64,000 nt of DNA. Source: Rhodothermales bacterium (GTDB lineage Bacteria; Bacteroidota; Rhodothermia; Rhodothermales; VXPQ01). The number at the start of each line of letters is the position of its first letter. Within the stretch, counting starts at the first letter, position 1. A model generated the notes under the pieces. The model did no database searches. It saw only the letters and a program-made list of their open reading frames with translations, and was not told the origin of the DNA. The stretch covers positions 700,501 through 764,500 of the forward strand of contig OX638293.1 in the NCBI GenBank assembly GCA_951812335.1. The letters run 5' to 3'. Position numbers and translations under genes: made by a program. This document shows positions 55,491 through 62,429 of the stretch, in pieces.

Positions 55491-56474
55491 ATGACCCTTC
55501 CCGTTTTTTCCTTGTTGATGAGCCTGCTGAGTCTGACGGGTCTTGTGCTTACGGGAGGCAAGACAGAGACCGGAATAGCCCCTGCAAGCACCTCGACAAA
55601 GGCAGGCTCGCTTGCCGCCGCGGGCATCGAACCCGCAGGCCAAGGGTTGGCCGCAGGCGATACGCTCCGAGTTCTGTCGTTCAATATCCGGTACGACAAC
55701 CCGGGAGACGGGCAGGATGCCTGGCCGCATCGCAAGGAGGCCGTGGCGGAGATGATCCGGTCCCAAGCGGTGAATGTCGCGGGACTTCAGGAAGCGCTGA
55801 AGGGGCAGATCGACGATTTGCAAGCGCTGCTACCCGAATACGCATGGCTGGGCGTAGGTCGCGAGGACGGCATGGAACAGGGAGAATTCGCTCCGATTTT
55901 CTACCGGCGCGACCGCCTCGATACCCTGCGGTGGGGTACATTCTGGCTGTCCGAAACGCCGGATATCCCCGGGAGCCGGTCATGGGATGCAGCGCTGGAG
56001 CGCATCGCAACCTGGGTGGTGCTGCGCGACCGGCAGACGAGCGAGGCGTTTCTGGCGGTCAACACGCATTTCGATCACCGGGGCGCGGAGGCCCGGACCC
56101 GCAGCGCGGAACTGATTGTCGAACGCCTCGACGAACTAGCGACTGCGCAGTCGGGGGAACAGGATAACGAGGGGGCCGGGAGCCTGCCTGTCGTGCTTTC
56201 GGGGGATTTCAATGTGAGAGAGGATAGCGCACCCTACGCCGTGCTCACGGATGCCCTGTCCGATGCCCTGTACGCTTCGGAGCAGCCCCACGAAGGACCG
56301 ATGTCCACCTGGAACGGTTTCGAGGCCATTGTGCCTGGTCATCGCATCGACTACATCTTCGTCGGCGCCGGCGTGCACGTATACGCCCATCGCATTCTGT
56401 CGGATAAGATCGCCAACGGTCGCTTCCCGTCCGATCATCTGCCGGTGCTGGCGGAAATTGGATTTGGAAAGTAG
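55491..56474 (+). CDS. Secreted endonuclease/exonuclease/phosphatase-family protein
   Basis: 327 residues. MTLPVFSLLMSLLSLTGLVLTGG is a signal sequence; the mature protein from about residue 60 is an EEP-fold hydrolase with LRVLSFNIRYDNPGDGQDAW (Asn in FNIR), AGLQEALKGQ (catalytic Glu), NTHFDHRGAEAR, VVLSGDFNVRE (DxN) and FPSDHLPVLAEIGF (terminal Asp-His). The full catalytic set is present, giving metal-dependent phosphodiesterase or phosphatase activity in the periplasm or outside the cell. The frame extends 52 codons upstream without conservation, so the signal start is preferred. Confidence 0.88.
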   Translation: MTLPVFSLLMSLLSLTGLVLTGGKTETGIAPASTSTKAGSLAAAGIEPAGQGLAAGDTLRVLSFNIRYDNPGDGQDAWPHRKEAVAEMIRSQAVNVAGLQEALKGQIDDLQALLPEYAWLGVGREDGMEQGEFAPIFYRRDRLDTLRWGTFWLSETPDIPGSRSWDAALERIATWVVLRDRQTSEAFLAVNTHFDHRGAEARTRSAELIVERLDELATAQSGEQDNEGAGSLPVVLSGDFNVREDSAPYAVLTDALSDALYASEQPHEGPMSTWNGFEAIVPGHRIDYIFVGAGVHVYAHRILSDKIANGRFPSDHLPVLAEIGFGK

Positions 56475-56756
56475 GGGCGATCAGGGATTTCGCTTGATTG
56501 CGTGGGCGACATCCTCAAACAGTGAAAATTCCATGAACGCAAGTTATTTCCGTTATTGACAAAAACACCCTACACCCAACCATTATAACCGTGAACCGTT
56601 ATCCGGATTCGGGCATCGGTGGGGGGCAAAAAGCTCATTTCCGGAATTTTTTTCGCGGATTTGCGTAATATGGTGGAAGCATTGGGGATTCCCATCCACA
56701 ACGCGCCCCGATGTTATGCCTCAGGGACTATCCCTGAAATGCAATCAGGCACCACC
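56475..56756. other. Intergenic stretch before the unknown two-gene unit
   Basis: No supported gene. It is somewhat AT-richer than the surroundings and has TTGACA (about 56556) with weak -10-like sequences downstream; promoter assignment is uncertain. Confidence 0.35.
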
Positions 56757-56975
56757 ATGCGCTCTCCTCTCGCAATTCTAAAAAACGTATTCACTTTAAC
56801 GCCCTTGCCCCCAAGTCTGGCAAAACAGGAAAAGGCCCGCCAGGAATCCGATAGACGGATCGTTGCCAAGCATTCTTCCGGCAACGTTCTCTTGCAGCAA
56901 GGGAAATATGCCACCCGGGAAGAACTCGACGCGGAGCGTGAACGCGCCTTGGCTTTCCGTTGGGACGATGCCTAA
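56757..56975 (+). CDS. Small protein of unknown function, first gene of a coupled pair
   Basis: 72 residues starting MRSPLAILKNVFTLTP. The middle is basic and helical (SLAKQEKARQESDRRIVAKH) and the C-terminus reads SGNVLLQQGKYATREELDAERERALAFRW, a pattern I associate with small uncharacterised Bacteroidota proteins. No signal peptide or membrane segment. The stop overlaps the start of the next gene by 8 bases (ATGCCTAA), so they are coupled. Function unknown; an antitoxin-like or accessory role to the second gene is possible. Confidence 0.5.
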   Translation: MRSPLAILKNVFTLTPLPPSLAKQEKARQESDRRIVAKHSSGNVLLQQGKYATREELDAERERALAFRWDDA

Positions 56976-57594
56976 GAACGTCGATCCCACACCTGAGCAG
57001 TATCGCGACCTCTACGATAGGGCAGATTCTTTTGCTCGTGAGGTTTGGCAGTTTCGCGGTTCGGTTGCACTTCCCGCTCACAATCAACTGCGGTATGCCG
57101 GGCATCATCTTTTAAAGTCGCTTGGACCCGACGGAAAGATCGCAGACATTGAGAAACTCCGCGAGGCCATATCGCACTGTGAACGTGCAATGTATGAGGC
57201 CGCAGAGGCGGGTATTGGTGCGGCTATCAACCGGATCGAAGGTTTCAAGGAGGACCACCAGCGTATCGCTATCGGTAAGATTGTCCCGGAAATTCGTGAT
57301 GCTCCCCGACTGATTCGCGAAGCGCAAGGCATGATTTCAGCGCCTCGCTCCGAAGACTTGTCGGTCCCGGAGGAAACAGCGCGGTATATGGAAGTTTTCA
57401 GAGCATTGCGCGATCTCGTTGACCTCCTTGACGGTAGCCACGACGATCTCGTCATTGAGGCGCGCCGACAATGTTCTGGGTATTCTCGGTGTGGTTACTG
57501 GCGCTATCGCTGCTTGCGCCGTGGTATTCCGTTTATTTTTCTGTTGAGGAGATCGGCCCTGGTCCTGACGACAATAGAATGCCGAAGCGGATGA
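56968..57594 (+). CDS. Unknown helical protein with possible +1-frame transmembrane tail
   Basis: 208 residues in the listed frame. The body (to about residue 165) is a charged, helix-rich protein: DPTPEQYRDLYDRADSFAREVW, IADIEKLREAISHCERAMYEAAEAG, INRIEGFKEDHQRIAIGKIVPEIRDAPRLIREAQG. After VIEARR the frame changes character, giving Cys/Arg-rich sequence. The +1 frame from 57458 instead encodes RRADNVLGILGVVTGAIAACAVVFRLFFC and stops at 57547, a credible membrane helix. Either a one-base insertion spoils the tail or a frameshift makes two forms. No family recognised. Confidence 0.55.
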   Translation: MPKNVDPTPEQYRDLYDRADSFAREVWQFRGSVALPAHNQLRYAGHHLLKSLGPDGKIADIEKLREAISHCERAMYEAAEAGIGAAINRIEGFKEDHQRIAIGKIVPEIRDAPRLIREAQGMISAPRSEDLSVPEETARYMEVFRALRDLVDLLDGSHDDLVIEARRQCSGYSRCGYWRYRCLRRGIPFIFLLRRSALVLTTIECRSG

Positions 57595-57992
57595 GTTAAT
57601 CTGGGGTTCTGCCAGCCCAACACCTTCCGCATCCTTTCAAAAGGTCATGGGGGGCGCATTTTCAGACAATGCAGGGCCCGAGACACGCCTGCGAACAGGT
57701 AGCATGCCGCACGTTTACGTTGTATGAAAATGCGCATCGCATGACCAGACAGCGCAGCCCCCGAGAAACGTCTGCGCGCCGGAAATTGCGCACGTTGAAC
57801 CATGCCCCCATATTTTTCCCGTACATGCATTCCCCATAAACGGCACGCGTCCCATAGCGGTGGATAAATACGTGGACAACCGGTGGAGAAAGAGTGAAAA
57901 AACCGGGTAAAACGGAATATTACTGGCGCGTACCTTTCGAAATACGGATTTTTCCGAGCGTCTGCTCCCATTAATCCTCTCGTCAATAAATT
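57595..57992. other. Intergenic region before xylA
   Basis: No gene or RNA recognised. The last 100 bases are AT-richer (GTGAAAAAACC, GGAATATTACTGG) and must contain the xylA promoter. Confidence 0.4.
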
Positions 57993-59162
57993 ATGTCCGA
58001 TTCGTACCGTCCGCAACCTGAAGACAAGTTCACGTTCGGTCTCTGGACCGTCGGCAACGTGGGCCGGGACCCGTTCGGAGAACCGGTCCGCGCCCCGTTC
58101 TCTCCCGTCGAAATCGTCCGCATGCTGGCCGATGTGGGCGCCTACGGGGTCAATTTCCATGACAACGACCTGGTGCCCATCGATGCGACGGCCCGGGAAC
58201 GGGACGAGATCGTACGATCCTTCAAGGAGGCTCTCGACGAGCGGGGCCTGAAGGCGCCTATGGCTACCACGAACCTGTTCACGGACCCGGCCTTCCGGGA
58301 CGGAGCTTTTACCGCCAACGACCCGGCGGTCCGGGCGTACGCCATCCACAAGACCATGCGCGCCATGGACCTCGGCGTAGAGTGCGGGGCCACGACGTAT
58401 GTCTTCTGGGGAGGGCGCGAAGGGACCGAATCCGACGCCACGAAGAGCCCCGTGGACGCCTTGGCCTGGATGCGGGAGGCCCTGAACTTCCTGTGCGAAT
58501 ATGCGGTGGATCAGGGGTACGACCTTCGCTTCGCGCTGGAGCCGAAACCCAACGAGCCGCGCGGCGACATCTATTTTCCCACGGTGGGCTCCATGCTGGG
58601 ATTCATCGGTACGCTGGATCGCCCCGACATGGTGGGCCTGAATCCCGAGGTCGCCCACGAACACATGGCCGGGCTGAACTTCACGCATGCCGTGGCGCAG
58701 GCGTGGGATGCGGGCAAGCTCTTCCATATTGATCTCAACGATCAGAATCCGGGCCGCTACGACCAGGATTTCCGTTTCGCCGCACACAACCTCAAGCCTG
58801 CGTTTTTCCTCGTGAAACTTCTTGAGGAGGTCGGCTACGACGGCCCGCGTCATTTCGACGCCCATGCCTATCGTACCGAGGATGCCGAGGGGGTCAGGGA
58901 CTTCGCGCGGGGGTGCATGAGGAGTTATCTGATCCTGAAGGAGAAGGCGCAGGCGTTCGCACAAGACGAGGCCATTCAGGGGCTGCTTGCCGAGGCGCAG
59001 CAAGCCTCCGCCGAATTTCCGTCGTATGCAGGGGGTTATTCCCGGCAGGCGGCGGAAGCCCTCCGGGAGCATTCCTTTGATCGGGGCCAGTTGGCCTCCC
59101 GGGGCCTGGCCTACGAAAAAATCGACCAACTTCTTACCGATCTCCTGCTCGGCGTACGTTGA
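57993..59162 (+). CDS. xylA: Xylose isomerase (class I, Actinobacteria/Thermus-type)
   Basis: 389-residue TIM-barrel enzyme interconverting D-xylose and D-xylulose (and glucose/fructose). [27 protein letters not shown] (active-site His), [27 protein letters not shown] (metal ligands), [16 protein letters not shown] and [18 protein letters not shown] are all intact. The short length and motif forms match the Streptomyces/Thermus group rather than the long class II enzymes usual in Bacteroides. Lacks an adjacent xylulokinase, so its pathway partner must be elsewhere. Confidence 0.97.
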   Translation: MSDSYRPQPEDKFTFGLWTVGNVGRDPFGEPVRAPFSPVEIVRMLADVGAYGVNFHDNDLVPIDATARERDEIVRSFKEALDERGLKAPMATTNLFTDPAFRDGAFTANDPAVRAYAIHKTMRAMDLGVECGATTYVFWGGREGTESDATKSPVDALAWMREALNFLCEYAVDQGYDLRFALEPKPNEPRGDIYFPTVGSMLGFIGTLDRPDMVGLNPEVAHEHMAGLNFTHAVAQAWDAGKLFHIDLNDQNPGRYDQDFRFAAHNLKPAFFLVKLLEEVGYDGPRHFDAHAYRTEDAEGVRDFARGCMRSYLILKEKAQAFAQDEAIQGLLAEAQQASAEFPSYAGGYSRQAAEALREHSFDRGQLASRGLAYEKIDQLLTDLLLGVR

Positions 59163-59249
59163 GCGCGCCGATTTCCTGTTTCATTTGCTGTGCCGCCGCA
59201 CCTGCCCGATCTGCCGCCCATTCCGGTTTTATCCCACACAAACACCGCC

Positions 59250-59642
59250 ATGCCGTCTCATTCCTTGTCCAGCTATCAGTCCGACGCCCTGCGCACCTTG
59301 TCCCGGCAGTTTCACATAGGAAACGGCAGCGACGAAGGCGCCGTGTCGCCCGAACTCCTGCACGGGGCCATCGGCCTTGCCACCGAGGCGGGCGAGTTGC
59401 TGGACGCCATAAAGCGCGCGCTCTACTACGGGGGCACGCTCGACAAACCCAATCTGGTCGAGGAATTGGGAGACCTCGAATGGTACATGGCCGTGATTCG
59501 GGATGCGCTTGGCGTCGATCAGGAAGAAGTGCAGCGCATCAACATTGCGAAACTGCGGGCGCGCTATCCGGAGAAGTTCACCACGGAAGAGGCCTACAAC
59601 CGGGATCTCGACCGCGAACGGGAGATTGTGGAAAGGGGCTGA
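59250..59642 (+). CDS. MazG-like nucleotide pyrophosphohydrolase
   Basis: 130 residues from MPSHSLSSYQSDA. Helical NTP-pyrophosphohydrolase fold with GLATEAGELLDAIKRALYYGG and EELGDLEWYMAVI, giving the paired acidic motifs (EAGEL and EExxD) that bind Mg. Such proteins hydrolyse non-canonical or excess nucleoside triphosphates. It starts about 90 bases after xylA on the same strand, and converges with the next gene. Substrate unknown. Confidence 0.87.
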   Translation: MPSHSLSSYQSDALRTLSRQFHIGNGSDEGAVSPELLHGAIGLATEAGELLDAIKRALYYGGTLDKPNLVEELGDLEWYMAVIRDALGVDQEEVQRINIAKLRARYPEKFTTEEAYNRDLDREREIVERG

Positions 59643-59654
59643 CCCCATGTCCTG

Positions 59655-60491
59655 CTATGTCCTTAATTCCTTGAACCGCCTTGCCTGCGCCTCGATGGCC
59701 GGTTCGGTGGCGAGCCGCTCCACGCTGGACGCGCCGAAGAACCCGACGATGCCTTCCGTGTGGTCGAAGATGTACTGCACATCGTCCGGTTCGGCGATGG
59801 GGCCGCCGTGGCATAGCACGAGCACCTCGGCATTGACGGCTTTCGCCGCGTCGTGAATGGCCTGTACGCGCTTTGCGGATTCCGCGAGCGTCGGCGCCGT
59901 ATCGGGATTCACTCCGATCGATCCCTTCACTGTCGTGTTCATGTGCGCCACGACGATGTCTGCGCCAGCCTCGGTCAGGGCGGTGGCCTGGGCTTCGTCG
60001 AAGGCGTACGGACAGGTGAGCATGTCGAGTTCGTGGGCCAGGCGGATCATCTCGATTTCGAGGTCGAAACTCATGCCCGTCTCCTCCAGAATCTGCCGAA
60101 AATTCCCGTCGATCACTCCCACGGTAGGGAAGTTCTGAACCCCGTCGAACCCCGCTTCCTTGAGTTGCTTCAGGAAGACAGGCATCAGCCGGAAAGGATC
60201 GGTGCCGCATACGCCCGCCAGCACCGGGGTATCCTCGACGACCGGTAGGACTTCGCCGGCCATGTCCATGACGATGGCGTTTGCATCGCCATAGGCCATC
60301 AGGCCCGCCGCGCTGCCCCGGCCCGCCATGCGGTAGCGCCCGGAATTATAGATGATGATGAGATCGACGCCGCCGCGCTCGGCGAACTTGGCGGAAATGC
60401 CGGTTCCGGCGCCGGCGCCTATGATCGGTTTGCCTGTTGCTACCTGATTGCGAAGGCGTTGCAGGCACTCCTCGTATGGAATGAATGACAT
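59655..60491 (-). CDS. PEP-hydrolase-family TIM-barrel protein (Tm-1 C-terminal-like)
   Basis: 278-residue cytosolic protein of the phosphoenolpyruvate hydrolase-like/TIM-barrel family. It begins MSFIPYEECLQRLRNQVATGKPIIGAGAGTGISAKFAERGGVDLIIIYNSGRYRMAGRGS; later FPTVGVIDGNFRQILEETGM, DIVVAHMNTTVKGSIG and LVLCHGGPIAEPDDVQYI. In plants and fungi this domain is fused to the UPF0261 domain as in tomato Tm-1; here it is a separate gene 13 bases after the UPF0261 gene. Precise reaction unknown. Confidence 0.88.
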   Translation of the reverse strand: MSFIPYEECLQRLRNQVATGKPIIGAGAGTGISAKFAERGGVDLIIIYNSGRYRMAGRGSAAGLMAYGDANAIVMDMAGEVLPVVEDTPVLAGVCGTDPFRLMPVFLKQLKEAGFDGVQNFPTVGVIDGNFRQILEETGMSFDLEIEMIRLAHELDMLTCPYAFDEAQATALTEAGADIVVAHMNTTVKGSIGVNPDTAPTLAESAKRVQAIHDAAKAVNAEVLVLCHGGPIAEPDDVQYIFDHTEGIVGFFGASSVERLATEPAIEAQARRFKELRT

Positions 60492-60504
60492 GGGTTTATG
60501 TGTT

Positions 60505-61710
60505 TTACGTCATCAGGGCGGTCAGCCGTTCGAAGACTGCGTCGGCGAAGGCCGTATCGTTGATGTGGAGGTCCAGTTCCACGAGTTCGACAGGAGGGCG
60601 TACGTGCCGGCGCAGCGCGTCGAACAGGGCCGCGTTCGCTTCGGGATCATGGAACGGTTCGCCTTCCCGGTCGAGCATACTGACTCCCTTGAGCGGCAGC
60701 ATGAGTACCGTCGGGCCCGTGGCCTTGTTCAGGTTTTCCGCAATGCGCCGCCCGATTTCCCGGCATTCTTCGGCGGTCGTGCGCATCAGCGTTACGTTGG
60801 GGTTGTGCCGGTACAGCGTACGCCCGCGAAAAGGTTCGGACACGGTATGCATGGCCCGGAAATTCACCATATCGAGCGCTCCGCACGAGACGACCTGGGG
60901 AATGCCCGTTTCGCCCGCTGCTGTCAGCCGATCGGGACCGGCGGAAAGCACGCCGCCCACCACCTCGTCGCACCATTCCGTGGTGGTCATATCGGCCACG
61001 CCGGCCACGTAGCCGTCCCGGATCAGTCCTTCCATGGAGCGTCCTCCGGAGCCGGTGGCGTGGAAGACGAGCATCTCGTACCCGGATTTTTCCATGCGCT
61101 CGCGGATTCTGTTTACGCAGGGGGTCGTCACGCCGAACATGGAGGCGGCCACGATGGGACGGTCTTTCGCCGCAGGCACGTCCTGGCCGACCATGCCGCA
61201 GATGGCGCCGGCGGCATTGGCGAGAATACGGCGCGACAACGGGTTGAGGCCCGCAATATCGACCGCCGAATACATCAGCGTTACGTCCTTTATGCCGACA
61301 TAAGGGGCTACATCTCCCGAGACGACCGTCGAAACCATCAGTTTCGGAACGCCGACCGGCAGCGTCTGCATCGCTGCTGCGGCGATGTTCGTGCCGCCGC
61401 CTCCGCCGAGCGCCAGCACCCCGTGAAACCGACCCGCCTCGTACACTTCCGGCGTGAGGCGGCAAACGCCGCGAATCATGACATCGACGGCTTCTCCCCG
61501 ATCTCCTCGTTCCCGCAGCGCTGCCAGAGAACCGCCTCCGGCAACCGCTACCTCGTCCGCCGCAATGTCCGGGGAAAAGTTAGGTTCGCCAAGCACGCCC
61601 GCATCCATCGTCAGCGTTCCGAACCCCCGATCCCGGATGAGATCGCGCACGTACTCGTATTCCGTGCCTTTCGTGTCGAGCGTACCGATGAGCAGAATGG
61701 TCCGGGGCAT
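60505..61710 (-). CDS. Tm-1-like ATP-binding protein (UPF0261)
   Basis: 401 residues. The start RTILLIGTLDTKGTEYEYVRDLI and the internal FHGVLALGGGGGTNIAAAAMQTLPVGVPKLMVSTVVSGDV and MFGVTTPCVNRIRE plus LVFHATGSGGRSMEGLI are the conserved ATP- and ligand-binding blocks of the family. Homologue of the N-terminal half of tomato Tm-1, a protein that binds a viral replication protein; in bacteria the family's role is not settled. Co-transcribed with the TIM-barrel partner and probably the cupin upstream. Confidence 0.9.
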   Translation of the reverse strand: MPRTILLIGTLDTKGTEYEYVRDLIRDRGFGTLTMDAGVLGEPNFSPDIAADEVAVAGGGSLAALRERGDRGEAVDVMIRGVCRLTPEVYEAGRFHGVLALGGGGGTNIAAAAMQTLPVGVPKLMVSTVVSGDVAPYVGIKDVTLMYSAVDIAGLNPLSRRILANAAGAICGMVGQDVPAAKDRPIVAASMFGVTTPCVNRIRERMEKSGYEMLVFHATGSGGRSMEGLIRDGYVAGVADMTTTEWCDEVVGGVLSAGPDRLTAAGETGIPQVVSCGALDMVNFRAMHTVSEPFRGRTLYRHNPNVTLMRTTAEECREIGRRIAENLNKATGPTVLMLPLKGVSMLDREGEPFHDPEANAALFDALRRHVRPPVELVELDLHINDTAFADAVFERLTALMT

Positions 61711-61725
61711 GACCGCCGCGAGAGA

Positions 61726-62160
61726 TCAGTTCGACGAGGGGTAGTCGATGGGCGTTTTGAGGGAACGCCAGGGTTCTTCCTCATGCATATCCACCAGGGC
61801 AGGTCCTTCGAAGGTTGCGGGGGACAGGATAGCGAGAAAAACGAGCGGTCCGTCTCCCGCATTCCAGGTGGCGTGCACTACATCTTTCGGAATGTGGGCC
61901 ATTTCGCCGGGGCCGAGCAGACGCTTTTCTTCGTCCACCCATTGCTCCGCCATCCCGGAAATCACGTAGATGATTTCTTCGAGGGCCGGATGGCGGTGAA
62001 ACTGGTGCGCATCCCCGGGCGGCATATGCACCCGCACCATGAGGAGGTCTTCGGCCTCGGTCAGTCCGGGGCGGCACAGCCAGTGATGCGGCCCCCAGGG
62101 GGCTTCTTCCACTTCCGCTTCCGTGGCGGTGACGAAACGCAGGGTTCGGTCGTCGGGCAT
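61726..62160 (-). CDS. Cupin-domain protein
   Basis: 144-residue single-domain cupin: VHMPPGDAHQFHRHPALEEIIYVISGMAEQWVDEEKRLLGPGEMAHIPKDVVHATWNAGDGPLVFLAI has the metal-binding His/Glu set of motif 1 (HxHxxxxEE-type) and His of motif 2. Likely a small-molecule-binding or dioxygenase-like protein. It precedes the Tm-1-like pair by 15 bases in the same direction. The ATG lies only 11 bases from repeat copy G, so its promoter must be in or beyond the element. The apparent 75-codon extension upstream is made of repeat sequence. Confidence 0.88.
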   Translation of the reverse strand: MPDDRTLRFVTATEAEVEEAPWGPHHWLCRPGLTEAEDLLMVRVHMPPGDAHQFHRHPALEEIIYVISGMAEQWVDEEKRLLGPGEMAHIPKDVVHATWNAGDGPLVFLAILSPATFEGPALVDMHEEEPWRSLKTPIDYPSSN

Positions 62161-62170
62161 GGTTTTTGTT

Positions 62171-62429
62171 AAGGATACTCTGATTAAATCCGCAAAGTTC
62201 AGAGGCTGAAAGGGGTGCGCTGGCAAGGAATGACGAAGCAATGTGGCAGGCCCCACATAATGAGGAATGACACAGCCAGCGTGCCCCTCTCTGCCTCCCG
62301 AAGGGCGCTTCACGCCCGCCGACGCCCGGAATCTGCGGTGTTTTCCACTAATTTCAATGATGCAAATACAATATCTTTTACGCACGAGCGTGAAGCGCTG
62401 GTCAAAGTGGATTTGATCAGAGTATCCTT
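62171..62429 (+). repeat. MITE-like structured element, copy G (full length, reference copy)
   Basis: 259 bp. Ends AAGGATACTCTGATTAA (62171-62187) and TTGATCAGAGTATCCTT (62413-62429) form an inverted repeat with one mismatch. Inside are GGGGTGCGCTGGC (about 62212) pairing with GCCAGCGTGCCCC (about 62275), a TGTGG/CCACA hairpin between them, and GCGCTTCACGC pairing with GCGTGAAGCGC near the right end. No open frame of a transposase. Its right end overlaps the stop codon of the large protein to its right, and its left end abuts the cupin start. Confidence 0.93.

Noticed and set aside
57645-59129. 494-codon minus-strand frame opposite xylA
   Set aside because: Antisense shadow of xylA.
62161-62385. 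N-terminal extension of the cupin protein
   Set aside because: Made entirely of repeat copy G; the same peptide arises at other copies (GREGHAGCVIPHYVGPATLLRHSLPAHP-like).
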